Below are positions 1 to 13,020 of a stretch of 64,000 nt of DNA, one piece after another. The stretch comes from Clusia tigrina (lineage: Eukaryota; Arthropoda; Insecta; Diptera; Clusiidae), in the NCBI GenBank assembly GCA_920105625.2, contig CAKKTE020000559.1:62001-126000 (forward strand), given 5' to 3'. The notes under the pieces are model-generated. The model worked only from the letters and a program-made list of their open reading frames with translations. It had not been told where the DNA came from and did not search any database. The position numbers and the translations under genes were made by a program. The number at the start of each line of letters is the position of its first letter. The stretch's first letter is position 1.

Positions 1-908
1 TAGGACGCTCCACTAAAAGTTACAAGCATTTGTATGTTGCAAGCTTTGATAGGTGTAGGACTTACCGTATAGAAGTTATGGCCATTTGAAGTTTTATCAG
101 TGTTTGATTTGGGACTCAAGGGTAGCATAGCTTTGAGCGATAGCTTAAATTGACAAGTGGCTCGAGTACTTTATTGTTACAAAATTTAAAGGTTTTATGA
201 CGCTCCAGTAAAAAGATACTAGCATTTGTATGTTGCAAACTTTGATAGGTGTAGGACGTACCGTATAGAAGTTAGGGCCATTTGAAGTTTTATCAGTGTT
301 TTTGGTTTGGGAGTCAAGGGTAGCATAGCTTTGAGCGAAAGCTTAAATTGACAAGAGGCTCGAGTATTTTATTGTTAAAAAATTTCAAGGTTTTATGACG
401 CTCCAGTAAAAAGTTACAAGCATTTGTATGTCGCAAACTCTGATAGGTGTAGGACGTACCGTACAGAAGTTAGGGCCATTTGAAGTTTTATCAGTGTTTG
501 ATTTGGATCTAAAGGGTAGCACACCTTTGAGCGATAGCTTAAATTGACAAGTGGCTCGAGTACTTTATTGTTACAAAATTTAAAGGTTTTATGACGCTCC
601 AGTAAAAAGATACTAGCATTTGTATGTTGCAAACTTTGATAGGTGTAGGACGTACCGTATAGAAGTTAGGGGCATTTGAAGTTTTATCAGTGTTTTTGGT
701 TTGGGAGTCAAGGGTAGCATAGCTTTGAGCGAAAGCTTAAATTGACAAGAGGCTCGAGTACTTATTGTTACAAAATTTCAAGGTTTTATGACACCCCATT
801 AAAAAGTTACAAGCATTTGTATGTTGCAAACTTTGATAGGTGTAGGACGTACCGTATAAAATTTAGGGCCATTTAAAGTTTTATCAGTGTTTGATTTGGG
901 ACTCAAGG

Positions 909-925
909 GTAGCATAGCTTAAATT
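909..925 (+). repeat. Monomer with 13 bp deletion between AGCTT repeats
   Basis: The usual AGCTT, eight bases, AGCTT stretch is collapsed to a single AGCTT followed by AAATTG. The lost 13 bases lie between two direct AGCTT copies, as expected for slippage or microhomology-mediated deletion. It removes the inverted repeat from this monomer. The same deletion recurs at about 2465-2482 in the duplicated block. Confidence 0.85.
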
Positions 926-2464
926 GACAAGAGGCTCGAGTACTTTGTTGTTACAAAATTTCAAGGTTTTATGATGCTCCAGTAAAAAGTTACAAGCATT
1001 TGTATGTTGCAAACTTTGATAGGTGTAAGACTTACCGTATAGAAGTTAGGGCCATTTGAAGTTTTATCAGTGTTTGAATTGGGACTCAAGGGTAGCATAG
1101 GTTTGAGCGATAGCTTAAATTGCCAAATGGCTCGAGTACTTTATTGTTACAAAATTTCAAGGTTTTATGACGCTCCAGTAAAAAGTTACAAGCATTTGTA
1201 TGTTGCAAACTTTGATAGGTGTAGGACGTACTGTATAGAAGTTAGGGCCATTTGAAGTTTTATCAGTGTTTGATTTGGGACTCAAGGGTAGCATAGCTTT
1301 CAGCGATAGCTTAAATTGACAAGAGGCTCGAGTACTTTATTGTTACAAAATTTCAAGGTTTTATGACACTCCAGTAAAAAGTTACAAGCATTTGTATGTT
1401 GCAAACTTTGATAGTTGTAGGACGTACCGTATAGAAGTTAGGGCCATTTGAAGTTTTATCAGTGTTTGATTTGGGACTCAAGGGTAGCATAGCTTTGAGC
1501 GATAGCTTAAATTGACAAGAGGCTCGAGTACTTTATTGTTACAAAATTTCAAGGTTTTATGACGCTCCAGTAAAAAGTTACAAGCATTTGTATGTTGCTA
1601 ACTGTGATAGGTGTAGGACGTACCGTATAGAAGTTAGGGCCCTTTGAAGTTTTATCAGTGTTTGATTTGGGACTCAAGGGTAGCATAGCTTTGAGCGATA
1701 GCGTAAATTGACAAGAGTCTCGAGTACTTTATTGTTACAAAATTTCAAGGTTTTATGACGCTCCAGTAAAAAGTTACAAGCATTTGTATGTTGCAAACTT
1801 TGATAGGTGCAGGACGTACTGTATAGAAGCTAGGGCCATTTGAAATTTTATCAGTGTTTTATCTGGGACTCAAGGGTAGCATAGCTTTTAGCGATAGCTT
1901 AAATTGACAAGAGGCTCGAGTACCTTATTGTTACAAAATTTAAAGGTTTTATGACGCTCCAGTAAAAAGATACTAGCATTTGTATGTTGCAAACTTTGAT
2001 AGGTGTAGGACGTACCGTATAGAAGTTAGGGCCATTTGAAGTTTTATCAGTGTTTTTGGTTTGGGAGTCAAGGGTAGCATAGCTTTGAGCGAAAGCTTAA
2101 ATTGACAAGAGGCTCGAGTATTTTATTGTTAAAAAATTTCAAGGTTTTATGACGCTCCAGTAAAAAGTTACAAGCATTTGTATGTCGCAAACTCTGATAG
2201 GTGTAGGACGTACCGTACAGAAGTTAGGGCCATTTGAAGTTTTATCAGTGTTTGATTTGGATCTCAAGGGTAGCAAACCTTTGAGCGATAGCTTAAATTG
2301 ACAAGAGGCTCGAGTACTTATTGTTACAAAATTTCAAGATTTTATGACACCCCATTAAAAAGTTACAAGCATTTGTATGTTGCAAACTTTGATAGGTGTA
2401 GGACGTACCGTATAAAATTTAGGGCCATTTAAAGTTGTATCAGTGTTTGATTTGGGACTCAAGG

Positions 2465-2482
2465 GTAGCATAGCTTAAATTG
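2465..2482 (+). repeat. Second copy of the 13 bp AGCTT deletion
   Basis: The collapse is identical to the one near 915 and sits in the corresponding place of the ~1,556 bp duplicated block. It therefore descends from one event rather than two independent losses. Confidence 0.85.
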
Positions 2483-2829
2483 ACAAGAGGCTCGAGTACT
2501 TTATTGTTACAAAATTTCAAGGTTTTATGATGCTCCAGTAAAAAGTTACAAGCATTTGTATGTTGCAAACTTTGATAGGTGTAAGACTTACCGTATAGAA
2601 GTTAGGGCCATTTGAAGTTTTATCGGTGTTTGAATTGGGACTCAAGGGTAGCATAGCTTTGAACGATAGCTTAAATTGACAAGTGGCTCGAGTACTTTAT
2701 TGTTACAAAATTTCAAGGTTTTATGACGCTCCAGTAAAAAGTTACAAGCATTTGTATGTTGCAAACTTTGATAGGTGTAGGACGTACTGTATAGAAGTTA
2801 GGGCCATTTGAAGTTTTATCAGTGTTTGA

Positions 2830-4984
2830 TTTGGGACTCAAGGGTAGCATAGCTTTCAGCGATAGCTTAAATTGACAAGAGGCTCGAGTACTTTATTGTT
2901 ACAAAATTTCAAGGTTTTATGACGCTCCAGTAAAAAGTTACAAGCATTTGTATGTTGCAAATTTTGATAGTTGTAGGACGTACCGTATAGAAGTTAGGGC
3001 CATTTGAAGTTTTATCAGTGTTTGATTTGGGACTCAAGGTTAGCATAGCTTTGAGCGATAGCTTAAATTGACAAGAGGCTCGAGTACTTTATTGTTACAA
3101 AATTTCAAGGTTTTATGACGCTCCAGTAAAAAGTTACAAGCATTTGTATGTTGCAAACTTTGATAGTGTAGGACGTACCGTATAGAAGTTAGGGCCATTT
3201 GAAGTTTTATCAGTGTTTGATTTGGGACTCAAGGGTAGCATAGCTTTGAGCGATAGCTTAAATTGACAAGAGGCTCGAGTACTTTATTGTTACAAAATTT
3301 CAAGGTTTTATGACGCTCCAGTAAAAAGTTACAAGCATTTGTATGTTGCTAACTGTGATAGGTGTAGTACGTACCGTATAGAAGTTAGGGCCCTTTGAAG
3401 TTTTATCAGTGTTTGATTTGGGACTCAAGGGTAGCATAGCTTTGAGCGATAGCGTAAATTGACAAGAGGCTCGAGTACTTTATTGTTACAAAATTTCAAG
3501 GTTTTATGACGCTCCAGTAAAAAGTTACAAGCATTTGTATGTTGCAAACTTTGATAGGTGTAGGACGTACTGTATAGAAGCTAGGGCCATTTGAAGTTTT
3601 ATCAATGTTTGATTTGGGACTCAAGGGTAGCATAGCTTTGAGCGATAGATTTAATTGACAAGCGGCTCGAGTACTTTATTGTTACAAAATTTCAAGGTTT
3701 TATGACGCTCCAGTAAAAAGTTACAAGCATTTGTATGTTGCAAACTTTGATAGGTGTAGGACATACCGTATAAAAGTTAGGGCCATTTGAAGTTTTATCA
3801 GTGTTTGATTTGGGATTCGAGGTTACCATAGCTTTGAGCGATAGCTTAAATTGACAACAGGCTCGAGTACTTTATTGTTACAAAATTTCAAGGTTTTATG
3901 ACGCTGCAGTAAAAAGTTACAAGCATTTGTATGTTGCAAACTTTGATAGGTGTAGGACGTACCGTATAGAAGTTAGGGCCATTTGAAGTTTTATCAGTGT
4001 TTGATTTGGGACTCAAGGGTAGCATAGCTTTGAGCGATAGCTTAAATGGACAAGAGACTCGAGTACTTTATTGTTACAAAATTTCAAAGTTTTATGACGC
4101 TCCAGTAAAAAGTTACAAGCATTTGTATGTTGCTAACTTTGATAGGTGTAGGACGTACCGTATAGAAGTTAGGGCCCTTTGAAGTTTTATCAGTGTTTGA
4201 TTAGGGACTCAAGGGTAGCATCGCTTTGAGCTATAGCTTTAATAGACAAGCGGCTCGAGTACTTTATTGTTACAAAATTTCAAGGTTTTATGACGCTCCA
4301 GTAAAAAGTTACAAGCATTTGTATGTTGCAAACTTTGATAGGTGTAGGACGTACCGTATGGAAGTTAGGACCATTCGAAGTTTTATCAGTGTTTGATTTG
4401 GGACTCAAGGGTCGCATAGCTTTGAGTGATAGCTTAAATTGACAAGAGGCTTGAGTACTTTATTGTTACAAAATTTCAAGGTTTTATGACGCTCCAGTAA
4501 AAAGTTACAAGCATTTGTATGTTGCAAACTTCGATAGGTGTAGGACATACCGTATAAAAGTTAGGGCCATTTGAAGTTTTATCAGTGTTTGATTTGGGAC
4601 TCAAGGGTAGCATAGCTTTCAGCGATAGCTTAAATTGACAAGAGGCTCGAGTACTTTATTGTTACAAAATTTCAAGGTTTTATGACGCTCCAGTAAAAAG
4701 TTACAAGCATTTGTATGTTGCAAACTTTGATAGTTGTAGGACGTACCGTATAGAAGTTAGGGCCATTTGAAGTTTTATCAGTGTTTGATTTGGGACTCAA
4801 GGTTAGCATAGCTTTGAGCGATAGCTTAAATTGACAAGAGTCTCGAGTACTTTATTGTTACAAAATTTCAAGGTTTTATGACGCTCCAGTAAAAAGTTAC
4901 AAGCATTTGTATGTTGCAAACTTTGATAGGTGTAGGACTTACCGTATAGAAGTTAGGGCCATTTGAAGTTTTATCAGTGTTTGA
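2830..4984 (+). repeat. Higher-order unit A, copy 1 (11 monomers, 2,155 bp)
   Basis: Diagnostic sites shared with the next copy at offset 2,155 include CAAATTTTGATAGTTG (2958 and 5113), GATAGTGTAGG (3162 and 5317) and TAGATTTAATTG (3646 and 5801). From about 3.75 kb the offset becomes 2,351 because the second copy has one more monomer; GACGCTGCAG (3900 and 6251) and AAATGGACAAGAGACTC illustrate this. The left edge falls near 2.8 kb, where TACTGTAT at about 2785 no longer matches. Confidence 0.85.
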
Positions 4985-7335
4985 TTTGGGACTCAAGGGT
5001 AGCATAGCTTTCAGCGATAGCTTAAATTGACAAGAGGCTCGAGTACTTTATTGTTACAAAATTTCAAGGTTTTATGACGCTCCAGTAAAAAGTTACAAGC
5101 ATTTGTATGTTGCAAATTTTGATAGTTGTAGGACGTACCGTATAGAAGTTAGGGCCATTTGAAGTTTTATCAGTGTTTGATTTGGGACTCAAGGTTAGCA
5201 TAGCTTTGAGCGATAGCTTAAATTGACAAGAGGCTCGAGTACTTTATTGTTACAAAATTTCAAGGTTTTATGACGCTCCAGTAAAAAGTTACAAGCATTT
5301 GTATGTTGCAAACTTTGATAGTGTAGGACGTACCGTATAGAAGTTAGGGCCATTTGAAGTTTTATCAGTGTTTGATTTGGGACTCAAGGGTAGCATAGCT
5401 TTGAGCGATAGCTTAAATTGACAAGAGGCTCGAGTACTTTATTGTTACAAAATTTCAAGGTTTTATGACGCTCCAGTAAAAAGTTACAAGCATTTGTATG
5501 TTGCTAACTGTGATAGGTGTAGTACGTACCGTATAGAAGTTAGGGCCCTTTGAAGTTTTATCAGTGTTTGATTTGGGACTCAAGGGTAGCATAGCTTTGA
5601 GCGATAGCTTAAATTGACAAGAGGCTCGAGTACTTTATTGTTACAAAATTTCAAGGTTTTATGACGCTCCAGTAAAAAGTTACAAGCATTTGTATGTTGC
5701 AAACTTTGATAGGTGTAGGACGTACTGTATAGAAGCTAGGGCCATTTGAAGTTTTATCAATGTTTGATTTGGGACTCAAGGGTAGCATAGCTTTGAGCGA
5801 TAGATTTAATTGACAAGCGGCTCGAGTACTTTATTGTTACAAAATTTCAAGGTTTTATGACGCTCCAGTAAAAAGTTACAAGCATTTGTATGTTGCAAAC
5901 TTTGATAGGTGTAGGACGTACCGTATGGAAGTTAGGGCCATTTGAAGTTTTATCAGTGTTTGATTTGGGACTCAAGGGTCGCATAGCTTTGAGTAATAGC
6001 TTAAATTGACAAGAGGCTTGAGTACTTTATTGTTACAAAATTTCAAGGTTTTATGACGCTCCAGTAAAAAGTTACAAGCATTTGTATGTTGCAAACTTTG
6101 ATAGGTGTAGGACATACCGTATAAAAGTTAGGGCCATTTGAAGTTTTATCAGTGTTTGATTTGGGATTCGAGGTTACCATAGCTTTGAGCGATAGCTTAA
6201 ATTGACAACAGGCTCGAGTACTTTATTGTTACAAAATTTCAAGGTTTTATGACGCTGCAGTAAAAAGTTACAAGCATTTGTATGTTGCAAACTTTGATAG
6301 GTGTAGGACGTACCGTATAGAAGTTAGGGCCATTTGAAGTTTTATCAGTGTTTGATTTTGGACTCAAGGGTAGCATAGCTTTGAGCGATAGCTTAAATGG
6401 ACAAGAGACTCGAGTACTTTATTGTTACAAAATTTCAAAGTTTTATGACGCTCCAGTAAAAAGTTACAAGCATTTGTATGTTGCTAACTTTGATAGGTGT
6501 AGGACGTACCGTATAGAAGTTAGGGCCCTTTGAAGTTTTATCAGTGTTTGATTAGGGACTCAAGGGTAGCATCGCTTTGAGCTATAGCTTTAATAGACAA
6601 GCGGCTCGAGTACTTTATTGTTACAAAATTTCAAGGTTTTATGACGCTCCAGTAAAAAGTTACAAGCATTTGTATGTTGCAAACTTTGATAGGTGTAGGA
6701 CGTACCGTATGGAAGTTAGGACCATTTGAAGTTTTATCAGTGTTTGATTTGGGACTCAAGGGTCGCATAGCTTTGAGTGATAGCTTAAATTGACAAGAGG
6801 CTTGAGTACTTTATTGTTACAAAATTTCAAGGTTTTATGACGCTCCAGTAAAAAGTTACAAGCATTTGTATGTTGCAAACTTCGATAGGTGTAGGACATA
6901 CCGTATAAAAGTTAGGGCCATTTGAAGTTTTATCAGTGTTTGATTTGGGACTCAAGGGTAGCATCGCTTTGAGCTATAGCTTTAATAGACAAGCGGCTCG
7001 AGTACTTTATTGTTACAAAATTTCAAGGTTTTATGACGCTCCAGTAAAAAGTTACAAGCATTTGTATGTTGCAAACTTTGATAGTTGTAGGACGTACCGT
7101 ATAGAAGTTAGGGCCATTTGAAGTTTTATCAGTGTTTGATTTGGGACTCAAGGTTAGCATAGCTTTGAGCGATAGCTTAAATTGACAAGAGTCTCGAGTA
7201 CTTTATTGTTACAAAATTTCAAGGTTTTATGACGCTCCAGTAAAAAGTTACAAGCATTTGTATGTTGCAAACTTTGATAGGTGTAGGACTTACCGTATAG
7301 AAGTTAGGGCCATTTGAAGTTTTATCAGTGTTTGA
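4985..7335 (+). repeat. Higher-order unit A, copy 2 (12 monomers, 2,351 bp)
   Basis: This is the tandem partner of the preceding unit. It includes one extra monomer near 5.9-6.1 kb, carrying GTATGGAAG, GGGTCGCATAG and GAGTAATAGC. One monomer at about 6.94 kb differs from copy 1: ATCGCTTTGAGCTATAGC replaces ATAGCTTTCAGCGATAGC, a patch also present elsewhere in the unit, which suggests gene conversion. The match ends near 7.34 kb, where copy 1 reads TTTCAGCG and this side reads TTTGAGCG. Confidence 0.85.
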
Positions 7336-8904
7336 TTTGGGACTCAAGGGTAGCATAGCTTTGAGCGATAGCTTAAATTGACAAGAGGCTCGAGTACTTT
7401 ATTGTTACAAAATTTCAAGGTTTTATGACGCTCCAGTAAAAAGTTACAAGCATTTGTATGTTGCTAACTGTGATAGGTGTAGGACGTACCGTATAGAAGT
7501 TAGGGCCCTTTGACGTTTTATCAGTGTTTGATTTGGGACTCAAGGGTAGCATAGCTTTGAGCGATAGCGTAAATTGACAAGAGGCTCGAGTACTTTATTG
7601 TTACAAAATTTCAAGGTTTTATGACGCTCCAGTAAAAAGTTACAAGCATTTGTATGTTGCAAACTTTGATAGGTGTAGGACATACCGTATAAAAGTTAGG
7701 GCCATTTGAAGTTTTATCAGTGTTTGATTTGGGATTCGAGGTTACCATAGCTTTGAGCGATAGCTTAAATTGACAACAGGCTCGAGTACTTTATTGTTAC
7801 AAAATTTCAAGGTTTTATGACGCTGCAGTAAAAAGTTACAAGCATTTGTATGTTGCAAACTTTGATAGGTGTCGGACGTACCGTATAGAAGTTAGGGCCA
7901 TTTGAAGTTTTATCAGTGTTTGATTTGGGACTCAAGGGTAGCATAGCTTTGAGCGATAGCTTAAATTGACAAGAGACTCGAGTACTTTATTGTTACAAAA
8001 TTTCAAGGTTTTATGACTCTCCAGTAAAAAGTTACAAGCATTTGTATGTTGCTAACTTTGATAGGTGTAGGACGTACCGTATAGAAGTTAGGGCCCTTTG
8101 AAGTTTTATCAGTGTTTGATTAGGGACTCAAGGGTAGCATAGCTTTGAGCGATAGCTTTCATAGACAAGCGGCTCGAGTACTTTATTGTTACAAAATTTC
8201 AAGGTTTTATGACGCTCCAGTAAAAAGTTACAAGCATTTGTATGTTGCAAACTTTGATAGGTGTAGGACGTACCGTATGGAAGTTAGGGCCATTTGAAGT
8301 TTTATCTGTGTTTGATTTGGGACTCAAGGGTCGCATAACTTTGAGTGATAGCTTAAATTGACAAGAGGCTTGAGTACTTTATTGTTACAAAATTTCAAGG
8401 TTTTATGACGCTCCAGTAAAAAGTTACAAGCATTTGTATGTTGCAAACGTCGATAGGTGTAGGACATACCGTATAAAAGTTAGGGCCATTTGAAGTTTTA
8501 TCAGTGTTTGATTTGGGATTCGAGGTTACCATAGCTTTGAGCGATAGCTTAAATTGACAAGAGGCTCGAGTACTTTATTGTTACAAAATTTCAAGGTTTT
8601 ATGACGCTCCAGTAAAAAGTTACAAGCATTTGTATGTTGCAAACTTTGATAGGTGTAGGACGTACCGTATAGAAGTTAGGGCCATTTGAAGTTTTATCAG
8701 TGTTTGATTTGGGACTCAAGAGTAGCATAGATTTGAGCGATAGCTTAAATTGAGAAGAGGCTCGAGTACTTTATTGTTACAAAATTTCAAGGTTTTATGA
8801 CGCTCCAGTAAAAAGTTACAAGCATTTCTATGTTGCAAACTTTGATAGGTGTAGGACGTACTGTATAGAAGCTAGGGCCATTTGTAGTTTTATCAATGTT
8901 TGAT
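7336..8904 (+). repeat. Monomers with a diverged partial third copy of unit A
   Basis: From about 7630 to 8520 the order of diagnostic variants follows unit A at an offset of 1,568 bp, exactly eight monomers: GACATACC, GATTCGAGGTTACC, GACGCTGCAG (7819), GAGACTCGAG, GATTAGGGAC and GGGTCGCATA. It has more private changes than copies 1 and 2, such as GATAGCTTTCATAG and GCATAACTTTG, so it is older or less recently homogenised. The remaining monomers are close to consensus. Confidence 0.7.
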
Positions 8905-9890
8905 TTGGGACTCAAGGGTAGCATAGCTTTGAGAGATAGCTTAAATTGACAAGAGGCTCGAGTACTTTATTGTTACACAATTTCAAGGTTTTATGACGCT
9001 CCAGTAAAAAGTTACAAGCATTTTTATGTTACAAACTTTGATAGGTGTAGGACGTACCGTATATAAGTTAGGGCCATTTGAAGTTTTATCAGTGTTTGAT
9101 TTGGGACTCAAGGGTAGCATAGCTCTGAGAGATAGCTTAAATTGACAAGGGGATCGAATACTTTATTGTTACAAAATTTCAAGGTTTTATGACGCTCCAG
9201 TAAAAAGTTACAAGCATTTGTATGTTGCAAACTTTGATAGGTGTAGGACGTACCGTATAGAAGCTAGGGCCATTTGAAGTTTTATCAGTGTTTGATTTGG
9301 GTCTCAAGGGTAGCATAGCTTTGAGCGATAGCTTAAATTGATAAGAGGCTCGAGTACTTTATTGTTACAAAATTTCAAGGTTTTATGACACCCCATTAAA
9401 AAGTTACAAGCATTTGTATGTTGCAAACTTTGATAGGTGTAGGATGTACCGTATAGAAGTTAGGGCCATTTGAAGGTTTATCAGTGTTTGCTTTGGGAAT
9501 CAAGGCTAGCACAGCTTTGAGCGATAGCTTAAATTGGCAAGAGGCTCGAGTACTTTATTGTTACAAAATTTCAAGGTTTTATGACGCTCCAGTAAAAAGT
9601 TACAAGCATTTGTATGTTGCAAACTTTGATAGGTATAGGACGTACCGTATAGAAGCTAGGGCCATTTGAAGTTTTATCAGTGTTTGATTTGGGACTCAAG
9701 GGTAGCATAGCTTTGAGCGATAGCTTAAATTGATAAGAGGCTCGAGTACTTTATTGTTACAAAATTTCAAGGTTTTATGACACCCCATTAAACAGTTACA
9801 AGCATTTGTATGGTGCAAACTTTGATAGGTGTAGGACGTACCGTATAAAATTTAGGGCCATTTAAAGTTTTATCAGTGTTTGATTTGGGA
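8905..9890 (+). repeat. Six-monomer cassette, copy 1
   Basis: The ordered markers are TTTGAGAGATAGC, GTTACACAATTTC (8975), CATTTTTATGTTACAAAC, GTATATAAGTTAG, GGGGATCGAATAC, GGGTCTCAAGG, TTGATAAGAGG, GACACCCCATTAAA, GGATGTACC, GCTTTGGGA with GCTAGCACAGC (9484), and TATGGTGCAAAC with GTATAAAATTTAGG. The same order recurs three more times downstream with different monomers between. This copy has GGAATCAAGGC where the others have GGACTCAAGGC. Confidence 0.85.
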
Positions 9891-12029
9891 CTCAAGGGTA
9901 GCATAGCTTTGAGCGATAGCTTAAATTGACAAGAGGCTCGACTACTTTATTGTTAGAAAATTTCAAGATTTTATGATGCTCCAGTAAAAAGTTACAAGCA
10001 TTTGTATGTTGCAAACTTTGATAGGTGTAGGACGTACCGTATGGAAGTTAGGGCCATTTGAAGTTTTATCAGTGTTTGATTTGGGACTCAAGGTTAGCAT
10101 AGCTTTGAGCGATAGCTTAAATAGACAAGAGGCTCGAGTACTTTATTGTTACAAAATTTCAAGCTTTTATGACGCTCCAGTAAAAAGTTACCAGCATTTG
10201 TATGTTGCAAACTTTGATAGGTGTAGGACGTACCGTATGGAAGTTAGGGCCATTTGAAGTTTTATCAGTGTTTGATTTGGGATTCGAGGTTACCATAGCT
10301 TTGAGCGATAGCTTAAATTGACAAGAGGTTCGAGTACTTTATTGTTACAAAATTTCAAGGTTTTATGACGCTGCAGTAAAAAGTTACAAGCATTTGTATG
10401 TTGCAAACTTTGATAGGTGTAGGACGTACCGTATAGAAGTTAGGGCCATTTGAAGTTTTATCAGTGTTTGATTTGGGACTCAAGGGTCGCATAGCTTTGA
10501 CCGATAGCTTTAATAGACAAGCGGCTCGAGTACTTTATTGTTACAAAATTTCAAGGTTTTATGACGCTCCAGTAAAAAGTTACAAGCATTTGTATGTTGC
10601 TAACTTTGATAGGTGTAGGACGTACCGTATAGAAGTTAGGGCGCTTTGAAGTTTTATCAGTGTTTGATTTGGGACTCAAGGGTAGCATAGCTTTGAGCGA
10701 TAGCGTAAATTGACAAGAGGCTCGAGTACTTTATTGTTACAAAATTTCAAGGTTTTATGACGCTCCAGTAAAAAGTTACAAGCATTTGTATGTTGCAAAC
10801 TTTGATAGGTGTAGGACGTACTGTATAGAAGCTAGGGCCATTTGAAGTTTTATCAATGTTTGATTTGGGACTCAAGTGTAGCATAGCTTTGAGCGATAGC
10901 TTTAATAGACAAGCGGCTCGAGTACTTTATTGTTACAAAATTTCAAGGTTTTATGACGCTCCAGTAAAAAGTTACAAGCATTTGTATGTTGCAAACTTTG
11001 ATAGGTGTAGGACGTACCGTATGGAAGTTAGGGCCATTTGAAGTTTTATCAGTGTTTGATTTGGGATTCGAGGTTACCATAGCTTTGAGCGATAGCTTAA
11101 ATTGACAAGAGGCTCGAGTACTTTATTGTTACAAAATTTCAAGGTTTTATGACGCTCCAGTAAAAAGTTACAAGCATTTGTATGTTGCAAACTTTGATAG
11201 GTGTAGGACGTACCCTATATGAAGCTAGGGCCATTTGAAGTTTTATCAGTGTTTGATTTGGGTCTCAAGGGTAGCATAGCTTTGAGCGATAGCTTAAATT
11301 GATAAGAGACTCGAGTACTTTATTGTTACAAAATTTCAAGGTTTTATGACACCCCATTAAAAAGTTACAAGCATTTGTATGTTGCAAACTTTGATAGGTG
11401 TAGGATGTACCGTATAGAAGTTAGGGCCATTTGAAGGTTTATCAGTGTTTGCTTTGGGACTCAAGGTTAGCATAGCTTTGAGCGATAGCTTAAATAGACA
11501 AGAGGCTCGAGTACTTTATTGTTACAAAATTTCAAGCTTTTATGACGCTCCAGTAAAAAGTTACCAGCATTTGTATGTTGCAAACTTTGATAGGTGTAGG
11601 ACGTACCGTATGGAAGTTAGGGCCATTTGAAGTTTTATCAGTGTTTGATTTGGGATTCGAGGTTACCATAGCTTTGAGCGATAGCTTAAATTGACAAGAG
11701 GTTCGAGTACTTTATTGTTACAAAATTTCAAGGTTTTATGACGCTGCAGTAAAAAGTTACAAGCATTTGTATGTTGCAAACTTTGATAGGTGTAGGACGT
11801 ACCGTATAGAAGTTAGGGCCATTTGAAGTTTTATCAGTGTTTGATTTGGGACTCAAGGGTCGCATAGCTTTGACCGATAGCTTTAATAGACAAGCGGCTC
11901 GAGTACTTTATTGTTACAAAATTTCAAGGTTTTATGACGCTCCAGTAAAAAGTTACAAGCATTTGTATGTTGCTAACTTTGATAGGTGTAGGACGTACCG
12001 TATAGAAGTTAGGGCCATTTGAAGTTTTA
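9891..12029 (+). repeat. Monomers with a 555 bp block duplicated at 1,373 bp
   Basis: Segment 10085-10640 is repeated at 11458-12013, seven monomers plus 1 bp away. Shared marks are CAAGCTTTTATGACG, GTTACCAGC (10188 region and 11561 region), GATTCGAGGTTACC, GAGGTTCGAG, GACGCTGCAG and GGGTCGCATAGC with TTTGACCGATAGC. Edges are sharp: upstream TTTGATTTGG against TTTGCTTTGG, downstream GGGCGCTTTG against GGGCCATTTG. Another tag, TACCCTATATGAAG, occurs at 11211 and again at 12388, six monomers plus 1 bp apart. Confidence 0.8.
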
Positions 12030-13020
12030 TCAGTGTTTGATTTGGGATTCAAGGGTAGCATAGCTTTGAGAGATAGCTTAAATTGACAAGAGGCTCGAGT
12101 ACTTTATTGTTACACAATTTCAAGGTTTTATGACGCTCCAGTAAAAAGTTACAAGCATTTTTATGTTACAAACTTTGATAGGTGTAGGACGTACCGTATA
12201 TAAGTTAGGGCCATTTGAAGTTTTATCAGTGTTTGATTTGGGACTCAAGGGTATCATAGCTCTGAGCGATAGCTTAAAGTGACAAGGGGATCGAATACTT
12301 TATTGTTACAAAATTTCAAGGTTTTATGACGCTCCAGTAAAAAGTTACAAGCATTTGTATGTTGCAAACTTTGATAGGTGTAGGACGTACCCTATATGAA
12401 GCTAGGGCCATTTGAAGTTTTATCAGTGTTTGATTTGGGTCTCAAGGGTAGCATAGCTTTGAGCGATAGCTTAAATTGATAAGAGACTCGAGTACTTTAT
12501 TGTTACAAAATTTCAAGGTTTTATGACACCCCATTAAAAAGTTACAAGCATTTGTATGTTGCAAACTTTGATAGGTGTAGGATGTACCGTATAGAAGTTA
12601 GGGCCATTTGAAGGTTTATCAGTGTTTGCTTTGGGACTCAAGGCTAGCACAGCTTTGAGCGATAGCTTAAATTGGCAAGAGGCTCGAGTACTTTATTGTT
12701 ACAAAATTTCAAGGTTTTATGACCCTCCAGTAAAAAGTTACAAGCATTTGTATGTTGCAAACTTTGATAGGTGTAGGACGTACCGTATAGAAGCTAGGGC
12801 CATTTGAAGTTTTATCAGTGTTTGATTTGGGACTCAAGGGTAGCATAGCTTTGAGCGATAGCTTAAATTGATAAGAGGCTCGAGTACTTTATTGTTACAA
12901 AATTTCAAGGTTTTATGACACCCCATTAAACAGTTACAAGCATTTGTATGGTGCAAACTTTGATAGGTGTAGGACGTACCGTATAAAATTTAGGGCCATT
13001 TAAAGTTTTATCAGTGTTTG
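12030..13020 (+). repeat. Six-monomer cassette, copy 2
   Basis: The ordered markers match copy 1 at an offset of about 3,137 bp (16 monomers): ACACAATTTC at 12112, the GCTAGCACAGC monomer at 12622, and CACCCCATTAAACAG with TATGGTGC near 12920-12955. Private changes include GGGTATCATAG, TTAAAGTGAC and GACCCTCCAG. Confidence 0.85.

Larger units (their letters stand above)
1..2829 (+). repeat. Irregular multimers, offsets 1,754 and ~1,556/1,751 bp
   Basis: Segment 185-545, marked by AAAGATACTAGC, a TTTTTGGTTTGGGAG variant and GTACAGAAG, returns at 1939-2299 (offset 1,754 bp). A two-monomer piece of it also recurs at about 545-750 (offset 394). Segment 751-1850 aligns with 2307-3600 at offset 1,556, changing to 1,751 after one extra monomer that carries the GATAGTGTAGG one-base deletion (3162). 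Two monomers here, near 915 and 2470, share a 13 bp deletion. The left end continues outside the window. Confidence 0.75.

Noticed and set aside
3805..3830. Possible CENP-B box in GATTCGAGGTTACC monomers
   Set aside because: The TTCG core is present, but the required downstream A and CGGG positions are not. No canonical box was found in the consensus or in the variants I read.
3997..4182. Recurring 61-67 codon + strand reading frames (dozens of sites, for example 3997, 9484, 19870, 43366, 63565)
   Set aside because: They start at GTG, not ATG, and exist only where a variant removes the TGA in AATTGACAAG. They cover one monomer and end in the TGA of CATTTGAA. Their protein similarity is explained by DNA repetition. 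A 196 bp period shifts frame each monomer.
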